Source of the DNA: Arctopsyche grandis
Taxonomy: Eukaryota; Arthropoda; Insecta; Trichoptera; Hydropsychidae
Assembly (NCBI RefSeq): GCF_051622035.1
Contig: NC_135356.1
Span: forward strand, 12,386,079-12,450,078
DNA length: 64,000 nt
Direction of reading: 5' to 3'
Positions 33,043 through 45,009 of this stretch are shown here, piece by piece. A program made the position numbers and the translations under genes. The notes below the pieces were generated by a model. It did not search any database and was not told the DNA's origin. It worked only from the letters and a program-made list of their open reading frames with translations. How positions within the stretch are numbered: the first letter of the stretch is position 1; each line of letters begins with the position of its first letter.

Positions 33043-33409
33043 ATAGCATATTATCAGTCAATGTGCTAAAAAAAAACTTAACGTTCAAATTATGGGGTTT
33101 TCATATTTTGCTATCGTCTGAAATAAAAAACAGCATGCATTAAGACTTTTTAGCTTAAAAGTTTTCATGAACATAATTTCATTATTATTACATAATAGGT
33201 ACATATTGGAAAAATACAATTTCATAATGCAAGTACTGAATGTCGATTATTTGATATGGCAATCAAGTAAACAATTTGTAAGTATTCATGTAATAAAAAA
33301 TGGTATTATATCTGAAATTAATCATTAAGATGATACTTTTTGCACTGGAATGTACATACATACATATGTAGATTGATTTCAAATGCCAAAGTTTTTTCAT
33401 ATTTTTTTT

Positions 33410-33720
33410 CGACGTTTTGGAAAGTCGGAACGCCGGCGCTCGTTCACTTCCTATACTCGCTCGCTTGTATATATCATAACTAAGAATTCCATTATCACCT
33501 TCTAATACGTTCTATTTTCTGGCTTTGATCAGCTCGGAATGATCTGATGTTTAGACGGGCCGAGACGCGCCTTTGATAATGGCGCCTTAATGCGGAGCCG
33601 AATCCATTATTTACAGACCGACAGCCCCTACGAATACGCCTTATACCTACAGGGTGAATGCAGAATTACCTGTCTTCACATTTTAAGTGGGGTCGTGACT
33701 TTCGTGCTGTCGGAAAAAAA
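33410..33720. promoter_or_regulatory. Candidate intronic enhancer of the forkhead gene
   Basis: A GC-richer block that I could not match to any other part of the window. It contains a TCF-type CTTTGATC (33533-33540), CTTTGATAATGGCGCC (33571-33586; combining GATA- and PHO-like words) and TTAAGTGG (33683-33690), the NK-2 class (Tinman/Bagpipe) site. It also has several AGAC/GCCGAGAC words of the Mad type. In flies biniou acts with Tinman, Bagpipe and Dpp signalling in visceral mesoderm. Individual words are expected by chance; the argument rests on their joint presence in a unique GC-rich island. Confidence 0.35.
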
Positions 33721-34440
33721 AATCGCAAAAAATAATATATACTGAACTGAATGTATAAAACTATAAATTTGTTTAGCGATTAAAATTTGTATAGTGCATA
33801 CAATTTTTTTTGTTTTCGATAATTTTATTTATTCGAGCGATATTTTTTAAAGCTTTACGGTTTGTCGATTTACACTCATCCCATAAAATAATTCGGCAAA
33901 AAGTCTGCCGTAGAGTAATAAAACGGCCCAGAATTAGCAAACAAGTCGTCGGATGATGTCATTTCATATCATAAAATATGAACTCTCTCCGTTTCATTCA
34001 ATGTTTTTCTTAAATGTGCAACGGCTTCTGACTATGAATACATGTGTTGCTTTTAATCGTACCTACTCGAATCTGTTTGCCAAATAAAAAAAAAAAAGCC
34101 ACTTGATTAGTCTCGACGATATTTGAACAATTGAACAATATGGGCAAACAATATCTTGTATCAGTTCAAATTACGTGATTAAAACACTTGAAACTTTTAC
34201 ATCAAGATAAATATAATGTGAATCTACATACTGATACTATTATTTTTTTATCGAAAATAATTATTAGATTGAGTCACTTTTGCGTATTGGAAGTATTTTT
34301 TGATCAAATTATTCAGCTATTTAATAAGGGCGGAAAATTACAATTATTACTTACATATTCAGATTCGTGAAATAACAATAATAATTTTCAATTTAAGTAC
34401 ATACGTACATGTGTATTAAACAGAAAGTCTTGTAAACAAT

Positions 34441-34880
34441 ATGGTTAAACTGAATCATCATTTACAGCCGTTCACCATCCACTGCTGGATGAAGGCCTTT
34501 CCAACACCTTTCTACTCGTCTCTGCGATGCGCAACTCTCATCCATCTAACCTCACACATTTTCCTAATTTCGTCTACCCATATTCCTTGCGGTCTGTCTT
34601 TTACCCTTTTGTATTCTCTAGGGTAAAATTCTAGCACTTCTTTTGCCCACCTTTCCATTATTCTAGCCGCGTGGTCCACCCATTGCCATTTCAATCTTTT
34701 CACTGTCCACTATGTTCACTAGCCTCGTCATACTTCTCACCCACGTATTTAATTTCCTCTCTTTCCTCGCTATGCCAAGCATTCAGGGTTCCATGCTTCT
34801 TTGAGAGCATTGAACTTTATGTGGCAACTTTGTGTTCAATGTCCAAGTTTCACATCCATACGTCATCACTGGCAAAACAC
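34441..34880 (-). pseudogene. RTE-type LINE, ORF C-terminus (minus strand)
   Basis: On the minus strand the frame reads MKRLKWQWVDHAARIMERWA, then KEVLEFYPREYKRVKDRPQG, then WVDEIRKMCEVRWMRVA, a pattern typical of RTE/BovB-like ORF2 ends. It closes with a GGCTGTAAATGATGATT-type 3' end. The same lineage occurs on the plus strand at 50095-50412. Frameshifts upstream show it is dead. Confidence 0.75.
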
Positions 34881-35329
34881 ATCTTTTTCTTCAGGCAAAG
34901 TGGCACTTTTGAAATAAAAATCAAAAAGTTCTTTCAAATTATACATACATATAATATTTTATACGTTTATAACAATTTAGAACAAATTATAAATTTAGTT
35001 TAAATTGAAAGTTGAAACACATGCCTTAATTCATATTTATGTTTTTCCAAAGGGGTTTAGTTTTTTTTTGTCTCATAGTATGAATCTAGAGCGAAATTTT
35101 TAACATTTATTGAATCATAAAAGCTTTATTAGTTTGGGAAGTACATACAATGCTTCAAAGCAAAAGATTTTTTGCTCATGGTGAACACACATGGTTTTGG
35201 AGATGCATGCTATTGAAATCGTTCGATTTTTTTGAGGTTTCAAGTCTTTCATAACACAATCTTAGCATTTGTGTGCATTATTTGTTTGTTTGTTTTATTT
35301 TAATGACTTAACAATATGTATGTATGCGC

Positions 35330-35800
35330 GTTCAAATGCAGAGCCGTAACTGACGCAGTGTCAGTTTTCGTTGCATTTATGCCTTTATTGGTGTTAGACC
35401 TCGTATCCGGTTACGCAAGGGACAGAAGAATATCCTACCCCGAGAAAAAACGTACGAAATGGGGGTCTACCGAAAATATGTATATTGAAAATTAACACAC
35501 TGCGCAATCGCGAAAAGAAATCGCTGAAGTGGAGGTACCGAGGGCCACGTGTGTTCTACTAACTGACTAGCATATTGACTTATTTACGATGACTTGCACT
35601 CGAGAGCCTTTGCATCATCTCGTGTCACTTCAAGTTCAAAACACTCGTTTCGTTGTCTTCTGGTATATTTCTTCCCGTCCGTCGACACCCCCCATGGTGG
35701 TGAAACATTCAAATACTGTTGATCGTTTGCACTCTGTATTTAACCAACCTTATCTTATTAGAGATGCATTAAAACCTGATATATGTATGTATGTACATAT
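35330..35800. other. Less AT-rich intronic segment, unclassified
   Basis: Contains a 71-codon plus-strand frame (35589-35804) without a recognisable domain. It ends where the 35805-36345 repeat begins, so it may be part of a mobile element or a unique regulatory stretch. No family assigned. Confidence 0.25.
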
Positions 35801-35804
35801 GTAG

Positions 35805-36345
35805 CATCTATCTTCCAGTTATAATATATTTTGACTATGTATATAGTTGGAATATATTCCATCTAACCTGGTACCAACTACTGTTATGTTTGAAGTGTAT
35901 TTTCAGTTGTAATATTTTTTGACTACTTGTAAATATATTCAGTCTAATTCACATAAGTTGATTCATATGGCGAATTAAATTCCAACTGATCAAAATATAT
36001 TACAACTGAAAATAGAGTTCAACTATAAGTTGGTACCAGGTTAGATGTAGTGGCTAGGTTTTCGTGAAAACGTCACTCGGCTAGTAAATTGAGTTGGAAA
36101 GTCACATTTTTATTTTGAACACATTCCTTAATTATCTTTATTCGTTATAATACCTAGCAAATATTTACGCATTATTGAATTCTAAAGCTTTTGTATAAAC
36201 ATCTAAGCTGACAAAACTCGGCTGTTATATTACAACTAGCGCACATTGTTGAAAGTATATTTGCAGAGATTGTAGAGATATAATATACTAGTTGAATTGT
36301 ATTCGAATATGACTGACCTAAAATGCCATTTGGAATAACATATAT
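35805..36345. mobile_element. Short inverted-repeat element, copy 2
   Basis: Colinear with 6450-7015 over its length (CCTGGTACCAACTAC, GTATTTTCAGTTGTAATAT, GATTCATATGGCGAATTA, CGTGAAAACGTCACTCG, GCGCACATTGTTGAAAGT). It is immediately followed by a LINE fragment. Confidence 0.65.
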
Positions 36346-36379
36346 CTAATATAAATTTCTAAATTTAACTATTTTATCA

Positions 36380-36845
36380 AAAATATATAAAACTTTCATC
36401 AGACCTAGACTATAATACGCTTTTAACATATGGAATCATCATTTTAAAAAGGATATTACATGTATTGAAAGGGTTCAAAGGAGAATTACAAAGATTCCTT
36501 CTGAACTCAAATCACTTTCTTATAATGAAAGATTGAAAAGAATGAATCTCACTACATTGGAGACGAGAAGAATTAGAGGTGACTTAATCGAAGTCTATAA
36601 AATTCTTAATAATCATTATCATAAATTGTCATATGTCTAATCTTATTTCATTCAACATAAACACTCACCTCAGAGGTCACTCGCTTAGACTCCAAAAATA
36701 TAAATCTAATAAATTGATCAGAGATTCATTATTTTCTAACAGAGTGGTTTCAGTTTGGAATAGTCTTCCTAATGATTTAGTAACTTCTGATAATATTAAT
36801 ATTTTTAAGAATAAACTTTTGTCTATTGCATATACATATGTATAA
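36380..36845 (+). pseudogene. CR1/Jockey-like LINE, ORF2 C-terminus
   Basis: With frame changes the reading is RPRLEYAFNIWN, then CIERVQRRITKIP, SYNERLKRMNLTTLETRRI, RGDLIEVYKIL, and in a second frame RGHSLRLQKYKSNKLIRDS and VVSVWNSLPNDLV. This order is typical of the RT C-terminal region of CR1-like non-LTR elements. It is a different lineage from the LINEs at 22 and 32 kb. Inactive. Confidence 0.75.
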
Positions 36846-37009
36846 TTTGTAAAATATGTTTGTTCAAACCCCTTGGGCCTATCAGCTTTGCCGCCTCCTC
36901 CAAGTATATTAAATAAATATATAAATTCGATATAGACTTTGTATGCAAATATATATATATGTATGTTTATAAGTATCTTGGGTTGGTAATTTCGTAAACA
37001 ATACAAAGT

Positions 37010-37158
37010 TTCTATGGCGACAATTAATTGGTTGAATATTATATTTTTTTCGATTCAAATAAATTTAATAAAAAATCAAATGAATATTTAATATTAGATT
37101 CGCCATGTTTAAGCTGTTTATATTACAAATACTGAGCGAAGCCGGGTTAAACAACTAG
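37010..37158 (+). mobile_element. Helitron-like 3' terminus, plus strand
   Basis: Complement of the 9480/10100/44575 family: ACTGAGCGAAGCCGGGTTAA then ACAACTAG (CTAG at 37155-37158) followed by T. The upstream CGATTCAAATAAATTTAAT and ATTCGCCATGTTTAAGC match the family interior. This copy shows the terminus in its native orientation. Confidence 0.6.
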
Positions 37159-37159
37159 T

Positions 37160-39600
37160 AATAAATAAAAACTAGTAATACATGATTAATTTTCTGAAAG
37201 AAATAATGAGATACGTATCTATTAGGTCTATTCTAAGGCGGATATCATTCTCACACTGACTCTTGAGCGTGGTGCGTACTGAAGTCCTCCTCTCTCTCGC
37301 ATCTGTGAGGCATGTGTACAAAGGGCTTCCCGCGAAAATAATTATTTCTGTTGATATTGATCAACTTTTTTATTTCGTAATTATATGATTCGAATCATAG
37401 AGGTTTTGATGAGGTGTATGTAAAATAAGATTCTGTATTAAGTATATTTGGAGAAATAAAATAACATATAAGCCCTGGTCACTCGCTATCCATCACAGTG
37501 TGGCCAGTATGTCCGTTACTAATCTTTTTGTCATTCAATTTTGCAGTAGCTGTATTTTGCCGAAGTTATTGCTTCCGTCAAAAATAGACTACAATCCATT
37601 CGTATTGATTTCGATGAAGAGGTTTAAAATGAACGTACAAATATCTCGGGCATTGTTTATTACTGAAATAGTTCAAGTGTTGTAGAACGGTATAAATACT
37701 GGCCTACTTTCGAAGCAACAAAGGGTTACCTTTTCACACCACATGTAGGAAGCAAACATAAACATACGAATAGTCATTATAGAGGTTCATACACATCTCT
37801 GTGCGCTCTTTGCAGTCAATCGATGATAAATCTTAACCGGCTGTCGTCGGGAGTCACGGCACTCAAAATATGGAATGTAATCATTCCATATGGAATGCAA
37901 TCATGAAAAGTGATATATTGATGTAACGAATGACCCGTAATTTCGGGACAACATCCGTGTTCACTTCAAGACAGGTTCAAGTGTTTCTGTTGATTCGGGA
38001 GTTTTGGTAATGTTTTCAAGTTTATCTTGTCGGTGGCATCCATTTTTTTTAGCTGTCATAAGTGGAAGTACGCGTTATTTTTTTTTATGTAGAGATGCAG
38101 CTACATTTGTAACGTATCATTAGATGTGGATTTTGAACCTATTCAAATCAGTTTGTAACACCGAATATTTACTAACGATTCGGTGAAAATATTTTCTCTT
38201 ATTAGTTGATATGATCACTTTTTTTAATTATGATGCAAAAAATGAAGCTTTCAATTAATACCAATATTTCGTTTCTTTGTCACGTATTTGTAAAATAGGG
38301 CGGGACAAATTTTTATTGTGAAATATACCTACATATATGAAATGTGTCGACATATGTGTGTATGTGTAAGCATTTGATCCTAATTTTTTTTCACTTCATG
38401 ATTTCACATTCAAAACTTCAATTACATCTCACCGCCTCCATATATCATACTTCATGAACATTGTTTCGAAGACAAGTTTGTTCTTTGCAAATTTATTGAT
38501 ACATGTTTGAGTGGCAATGTGGGGATACAATACTCATTTTGGATTTTTTAGTGGGACTAAAATTTCACTTCCGGATATCGAATATATATTATATATGATA
38601 ATTAATATCGTTATAGAGATTGTAAGCATTGACTATCAAGAAGATATAAATAATTTAAAAGGTCACAATAAAATAACGAAATATTTTAAACAAAATCACT
38701 ACTTCTAGTCTACAGATTCTAACAAAAACTTCATCAAATAGTAAGTAAAAACTATAAATGTAAATTTTCAGCTTTTTACGTTCAATAGTGTGGAAAAAGT
38801 CTCAATTACCGGTTTATTAAATTTGTTATTTTTTTTGTTTACATGGTTGTTGATTTAAAAATTATATATAGGTACTGAGTTTTTCTTATGAAGAGCTCAA
38901 GACTGAATAAAACAGTAGAAAGAAATGAGATCAATACTATACATAGCCCATATGCTGCAGGAAGATCGGTGGTCGATTCCGAGTTCAAATCAGTCGAAAT
39001 CTAGAAATCAAATTTTTTCGCGATCGTAAAACTTAATCATTTAATGTATTTACTAATAATTTATGATCATACTTATATACATATGTACATATTACGGTGT
39101 ATTTTCAGTGTAATGAATAATGAAGATGAGATAAATTACTTAAAACTGTATAAAGACACATTCAACTGAGCTACTCATTGTGGAGAGATCTTTGAAGTAT
39201 TTTGAGCATCAGTTGTTTAAAAACAGCTATAACAAACAAATTGGTGAAAATAAATCATTTTGGGCTATACGTTTTAGGATGATCTCTTTTTGAATTTTCC
39301 ATCGTTACCACTCAATAGTATTATATGTAAGAGCTAAATGACAAACGATCGTTTAAAACTACATAATTGCAGGCGTCGGGTTTTGTTTACTATTTTGTCT
39401 AAATATGTATACGCATTCAGAACGAGCTATGTGTGAAAATTACTATGAGTTTATTTATTATTATATGATTACTTTCCGAGTTAGAGTGCCTGGCTTTTCC
39501 TGTGTAATAGTTTTAGCACTACTATAAAAATAAGTTGCGAAAACTGTTTCCGGCGACTAGATTTTCTTTATTTTTGAAACCATGTAAGCCATATATTAAT
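37160..39600. other. Intronic interval without gene; small fragments only
   Basis: Includes a minus-strand fragment of repeat D at about 38955-39110 (TCGATTCCGAGTTCAAATC, GATCGTAAAACTTAATC). Otherwise unique AT-rich DNA with no supported coding frame. Confidence 0.4.
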
Positions 39601-39608
39601 ATATAATT

Positions 39609-39846
39609 CAGTGGTGTCACCCTAATGGTTTCCACGGGTTTTCGGAATCCCGTTGTTAAAAATCAGAATTTTCCAGAAACCCGTTATTAAATCAAAAAAT
39701 TCATATAATTTGTGCCAAAAATGATATAAAACTTGAAAATTTAATGAACTTTCGTGTAATAGTACGTAGAACGAAAAAAAAAATGTATATATAAATTAAA
39801 AAAAATATTGGAAAACCGTTGTTCCCAAATTGAGGTGACACCACTG
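39609..39846. mobile_element. MITE with CAGTGGTGTCACC termini
   Basis: Left CAGTGGTGTCACC and right GGTGACACCACTG are perfect 13-base inverted ends enclosing 238 bases, with a repeated AAACCCGTTNTTAAA word inside. The CAGTGG end is hAT-like, but the flanking octamers do not match, so the superfamily is uncertain. Confidence 0.65.
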
Positions 39847-40089
39847 TATATAAATATATAAATTAAATACTTAACTTACCTAAATTAAATTTGTCAATTA
39901 TTTGAAAGATTCAGCAAATTTCGATATCCTAATGGCACATTTTTTAATATCAGCGAAAGCTGAAAATATTTAACTAAAATTTCTTATACCTACATATGTA
40001 TGTTTGTATATATCGGATTTGGTGGTTCTTAGTGATAACTGTGTATTTGTATAGAATGCAAACATACACACATATAGGAGGAGAAAGTT

Positions 40090-40300
40090 CTCGGGGCCCA
40101 TACCATTTAAAGGGTCCCAATTCTGGAAAAAATCATAAATAGCAGGGCTCACGAAAGGGTGGAAAAGAAGAAATTTCTCAGGGTTATTTGAAGGGCCCCG
40201 ATTATGGAGAAAATCATAAATAGCCGGGCTGACGAAAGGGTGGAAAAGAATAAATTTCTCATAGTTATTTGAAGGGCCCCGGTTATGGAGAAAATCATAG
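40090..40300. repeat. 81-bp tandem repeat, about 2.5 copies
   Basis: GGGTCCCAATTCTGG, GGGCCCCGATTATGG and GGGCCCCGGTTATGG begin successive units at 40112, 40193 and 40274, exactly 81 bases apart. Each contains ATCATAAATAGC, GGGCT and ACGAAAGGGTGGAAAAGAA. As 81 is a multiple of three the array preserves frame, but I see no gene. Confidence 0.9.
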
Positions 40301-41035
40301 CAAATAAAGAATCTACACTTACAGTGAAATGTTTGTTATTTTCAAAAGCTTTTTTATAAAAAAATACTTTCTTTTAAAAATTTCAAATTAAAAGTGATTA
40401 TTTATTTATTAAAAACAGAAACATACAGTATTACCAAAAAGTTTAAATATATTTACAAATCCATTATATGAGCCGTTATATTTGTAAGTGGCGTAAATAT
40501 AGCGGCTCATATATTAACCCCAACCATACATACATACATTGGTGTCACCAAAGGTTGCCCAAAGTAACACCTTAGATCAAACTTTAGTACATAAGAACCA
40601 AATACCAACATCATACATAATGCTTATACACAGAATATGAATTGAAAACAATGTATGACAACCCCTGCCACTGCAGAAGCTGTTATAGCAGCTTCGTCAT
40701 ATATAAATTTTCCCAATTCATCGAGCAAAACTAAACAGATAATTGCAGTGCACCTCAATATTGCTGTCTCTTCACTCAATTCAACCTAGAAAGTTGATTG
40801 CACGGCATTACTACATTCTGCAGTTCTTCTTGCAAACATGTTGAGATTATTTATGCGAATTAACAATTACGATGCAATAAAGATTTATTCAATCTGTTGA
40901 TTAAACCTTTCACTATCACTTATTTTAATACGATACTATTTACATTCAATTATTCAAATATTTTCAAATTTAGATAGTGTTATTTTGATATTATTTTGCC
41001 AGAGCCCCGGTTCGTTTCCGGCTGATCTGCATTAG

Positions 41036-41812
41036 ACTATTTATTATTTATTTATTTATTATTTATTATAGTTTTGGACCATTGTGGCATTACAGGAAGA
41101 ACCTAATGCGCCACAATGGCCTACATTTAACAAAGATAATACAAGTAAAAAAAACAGAAAAATTAGAAAGCAGAATAAAAAAATAATAAAAAGTAACAAA
41201 AGGAAAATAATAATACAAATAAAATAGTACATAAAATGTACAAAGGAGAAAGAAAAAGTAAAATAAATCAACAAAATATGAATAAAAAATAAAATCGAGT
41301 AGATTAAGATTCCACTCATTCATCACATTCAAATTAAGAAAGTAATGATTAGAGGTAGGATAGTCACAGTGCTATCCATTGTTCCATTGTTGTAAATCCT
41401 TTGTAAAAAAGGTTCGGCAAACCTTTAACAATGCATTTACAACCTTTGAACAATACGCGGCACCTTCTGGGTCCGGTGACTAGTAATGATGAGCGCAGGT
41501 TACCAGATAAATATGTTAAAATAACATCCGATAATCTACGCTCCCCAAGATGGAAAATATCACATTCAGGGACGGCAGCAACTATTTCATTGAGAAGTCG
41601 AATAGCTCTTGGAATAGGAGCCATTCGAAAAAGAACTGTGCGAGCAGCAGGTACAACCATCAAATGATGATGTCTACCACGCACATAATTATTAGGGACA
41701 TACTGTTCCAGCAACAACGGGCATGACGTATTACCACGCAATAGCTGGAGAACGAAACGAATTAACGAGAAGTTTCTCCGAAGTTCAAGGGAATTATACC
41801 CAAGCATTTTTA
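41036..41812 (-). pseudogene. 5'-truncated LINE (family of 31.98 kb) with nested MITE
   Basis: Minus strand: ORF2 end beginning MLGYNSLELRRNFSLIRFV and running to LSGNLRSSL, nearly identical in order to the 31980 copy. The 3' UTR follows, with the terminal stem-loop (CCATTGTGGCGCATTAGG paired to CCTGTAATGCCACAATGG in transcript sense) and the (AAAT)n tail at 41040-41065. A hAT-type MITE (41350-41482) sits at the end of the ORF. The element is 5'-truncated just before MLGYN. Confidence 0.8.
41350..41482. mobile_element. Palindromic hAT-type MITE with perfect 8-bp duplication
   Basis: TAGAGGTAGGATAGTCACAG ... GGGTCCGGTGACTA, flanked by GTAATGAT at 41342-41349 and again at 41483-41490. Insertion inside the LINE above dates it as younger than that LINE copy. 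The perfect octamer is the cleanest evidence for the hAT assignment. Confidence 0.85.
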
Positions 41813-42156
41813 CAAACGTATTTACAAACATTATTTCGCGCGGGTAAATCTTACGGTGCGAATTTTACGTCCCCCGCAGGCTACGAATGCAACGGAAGAC
41901 ACGTATTTCGCGTCCCCCGGAGTGCAAGTGTTAACTTAAACAAATTTGCATATTTTGTACGTGCATACTTATACATACATACATACATGTACAGCCGAGC
42001 TTGCGCATTTTTCTAAAGAGAATCATAGAACATGAAAGCATTTCAACATTGACAGACACCCACGTGAGTGTAATTGAAAGGTCCTCCTAATACTTCTAGT
42101 CTGTCCCGTGATGAGACAGTGCTGTGCGAGGGTGGCGGAAGTGATCCAAAAACTGC

Positions 42157-42160
<4 letters not shown>

Positions 42161-42234
<74 letters not shown>
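42161..42234. repeat. (AT)n microsatellite
   Basis: A pure AT tract of about 70 bases separating two GC-richer blocks. It generates long repetitive Tyr-Ile frames on both strands that are not genes. Confidence 0.95.
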
Positions 42235-42236
<2 letters not shown>

Positions 42237-42259
42237 TAAAATATATAATAATATGTATA

Positions 42260-42475
42260 CATATGTACATATTTCCAGTCGCCGTGTGTGGTCCGCTGTG
42301 GTGGGATCGCGTTACTCGCTTGCCGTTGGCCTCAACACCCAGTTACGCGGCCAATTTATTTTTAATTCTAATCGCATCCACCACAACACCAATTAAACGT
42401 ACACAAGACTGTCTCCCGTGACGTCACGATATTCATGCCTGCCATTGACGCACTCTACCCAGAATAATTACTTTC
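42260..42475. promoter_or_regulatory. GC-richer intronic block with CRE and RUNX-type sites
   Basis: Appears unique in the window. It has TGTGGTCC and TGTGGTGG about ten bases apart (42285-42303), ACCACA at about 42380 and a perfect TGACGTCA at 42419-42426. There is no retained coding frame of note. An intronic regulatory element is plausible by composition and motif density only. Confidence 0.3.
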
Positions 42476-42789
42476 AGGTCATTGTATATTATTTCTTTAT
42501 TGAAGAAAAACGGCGCTTTAAGTACATTTGTATTTAAAAGACAAGCTTATTGTATGTGGACAGAATTTTCTTTACTTTGAAATTTTCCAGTTGAAGGGAC
42601 TGGATCTGTCGTGCATTTCATTGGGCAATTTATCATAGTGACAAACCGGTGAGCAGGAATTTCAAAACATTAAAAAAATGAATCATTTATTTTTATTACG
42701 GTCAATTGTATGTGTGTGTGTATATCAGTGTTCAGAAAGTGGGTTCTTTTTAAATGTATTTAATTTTTCCAGAATTATCCCATTTGCCT

Positions 42790-43335
42790 ATTTTTACTTT
42801 ATCTATGTATGTACGTAGTAGCAATAGATGAAATTTTGTGATCATGCGAAAATTCGAACTCGAGATTTTGACTGATTCGAACTCAGAATCGATTACTGAT
42901 CACGTTTTCATGATCTAGAAAAAATGTGTGTGTGTGTCTGTGTATTTTGGGGATTTTTTGAACACCGTTAGTCCTATCGAACCAAAACTTGGTATCGGGT
43001 ACTGAAATTCTTATAGACATGACGAAAATTTTTTTCAAATTTTTAAGTTGACCGGAAATGGTCTCCTTATTGGTGTCCTCTTTTTTTTGTTTTTGAATTC
43101 AATTATCTCCCAAACCGCTAACTGAATCGGATTAAATTTTTTTTACATGTAATAGAAATAATAATATCTATAACCTTATATTTTTTAAATATTTTTATCT
43201 GAACCGGAAGTAGTAGTTTTACTCTAGAGAATCGAGGCTTTTTATGTTTTTCTCAGAAACCTTTATATCTAGAAGTTTAAGCGTAATAGCAAGTTATGGA
43301 TAAAATTTGGTAAGCATACCTCAACTGGAAGTGGC
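42790..43335 (+). repeat. Dispersed repeat family D (fullest copy)
   Basis: Runs from TTTACTTTATCTATGTATGT through CGAACTCGAGATTTTGACTG, GATCTAGAAAAAATGTGTG, CACCGTTAGTCCTATCGAAC, AAGTTGACCGGAAATGG and GAACCGGAAGTAGTAG to AACTGGAAGTGGC. No open frame, no TIR and no tRNA head are apparent. Seven copies or fragments occur in the window, making it one of the commonest families here. Confidence 0.7.
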
Positions 43336-43414
43336 TGTTTACTCTTGTTCGATTTATTTTTCTCCTCTATAAATGCAATATATATTTTAATAAAATAAAT
43401 AAATAAGTACTAAG

Positions 43415-43567
43415 TAGAGATCGGACCGGAAGCGTGCCGTTCATGGTTAATTGTTCGCTGTGCTTTGTCCAATTTTATGAAGAACCTTTTTTTTTGCACT
43501 CTAGCTTTGTAAATAGACCCAAAACGCTCTAATTTCTGGAAAAAGCACGCTTCCTATCCGCCCTTTA
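43415..43567. mobile_element. Chimeric hAT-type MITE
   Basis: The left end (TAGAGATCGGACCGGAAGCG) belongs to the 16635/61689 family. The right part (CTCTAGCTTTGTAAATAGACC, AAAAGCACGCTTCC) resembles the 26857 family, and the end is CCGCCCTTTA. Flanking octamers GTACTAAG and GTACTGAG differ at one base. The mixed interior suggests recombination between families or a shared ancestor. Confidence 0.65.
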
Positions 43568-44344
43568 GTACTGAGTATTGTGATAAAATAATTCAATAAA
43601 AATGTCAATATGTTCGTGCTAAATATTTTAGATGAGATCTGTCGTTTCTGTCGAGGAGGTTTATACCCATTTTGTATATATGTAGGCTTGCACTTACATT
43701 TAGCTTCTCGAATGCTGACCAACGCCGTTCGGCGTTTTGCCAACAAGTCTACGAGCCTGATAGGTGTTGTTTTTTGTTGTTTATGTAAAAAATAAACAAG
43801 AATACTACCCGCTTAGCTTTACCAGGTAGCATTGAAAAAATGCATTGAACATGGGTCGTGTAATACGTGTCAATGTTTATAAATACTGGTTTACACCGGA
43901 ATTTCTGAATTTACAACAACATCGGTCCGTCCGTCCGTAAAAATCATTATTTCCTGTTTTTAATTCTTCAGCTCCTTCGAGGGTATTATTTTTAACAATC
44001 GTAAGAGAAAGTAAGAAGAGGTTTGTAATAAAATGAACATCCCTGACAGAAGACGATCGATCTGGATTTGATAACCATCCAGATCTTGCCAGCAGCTATA
44101 GACGTACTAATCATCGAGAAAATCTACTGGTAAACAATTGCCCAATTAGCACGCCATGCAGTGTTTGCTATCATTGTATGAAAAGTGCCACAATTATAGG
44201 TATTACCTTGCGACTTATAGGTATTGCGTTAATATGAAAATGTATGAAATCCCGCAATATTATTTTCAAAAATGTTGTAAAAGCGATACGATGCAAATAT
44301 AGTTACATAGATAACAATCTCTACGACAGGTAGATTGTTCAATT

Positions 44345-44765
44345 TGTTAGCGATGGAAAAGCGATGTCACCTTTACCACTTTTCACAGAAAGGTTTTCAT
44401 TCTTGTACTTCTCATTTTCGTGGATCATAACACATTTTATCTCTAATTGTACATATGTAAATACATACATACATATTTTCATGTGAATTTTGATTTGTGT
44501 TTTCAAACGTCACTATAGGATTTTGAGTGCTGATAACTAAATCGTGGTACAAAATAAGGAGTACGTTATATTAAACTAGTGTATTTACCCGGCTTCGCTC
44601 GGTATTTGTAATAAAAACCGCTTAAACATGTCCAATCTAATAGCAAACATTTTATTAAATTTATTTGAATAGTTTTATTTTATTTAAATTTATTTGAATA
44701 TTCATTTGTTTTTTTATGAATCAACAATAATTACATACAAAGTCTCTTTCTAAATTATATATTAG
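44345..44765 (-). mobile_element. Helitron-like element with shared flank, copy 3
   Basis: Colinear with 9870-10295, including GGAAAAGCGATGTCACC, TTCTCATTTTCGTGGATC, ACTATAGGATTTTGAGTG, ACTAGTG and CCCGGCTTCGCTCGG. Confidence 0.6.
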
Positions 44766-44841
44766 ATTTTCTCAAAGTCAGATTATGTTTGTTAAGTATT
44801 CAATGTTTATCAATACGAATAGTCAATGCAATACAACAGAA

Positions 44842-44845
<4 letters not shown>

Positions 44846-44914
<69 letters not shown>
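44846..44914. repeat. (AT)n microsatellite
   Basis: An AT tract of about 68 bases, directly after the Helitron-like element at 44345-44765. Confidence 0.95.
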
Positions 44915-44917
<3 letters not shown>

Positions 44918-45009
44918 AAAAAACTTTTTGGTTGATTTTACAAGAAAGTTGATTATTAGCATTTCAACAGATGACATTGTATGGAATGGTGTATGTCGGA
45001 TGTAAAAAA

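Noticed and set aside
40090..40300. Regularly spaced repeats considered as a CRISPR-like array
   Set aside because: The 81-base units are contiguous without distinct spacers, and the genome is animal.
42043..42421. Open frames of alternating Tyr-Ile on both strands
   Set aside because: They are translations of the (AT)n microsatellite; the same holds at 44810-45052 and 58004-58280.
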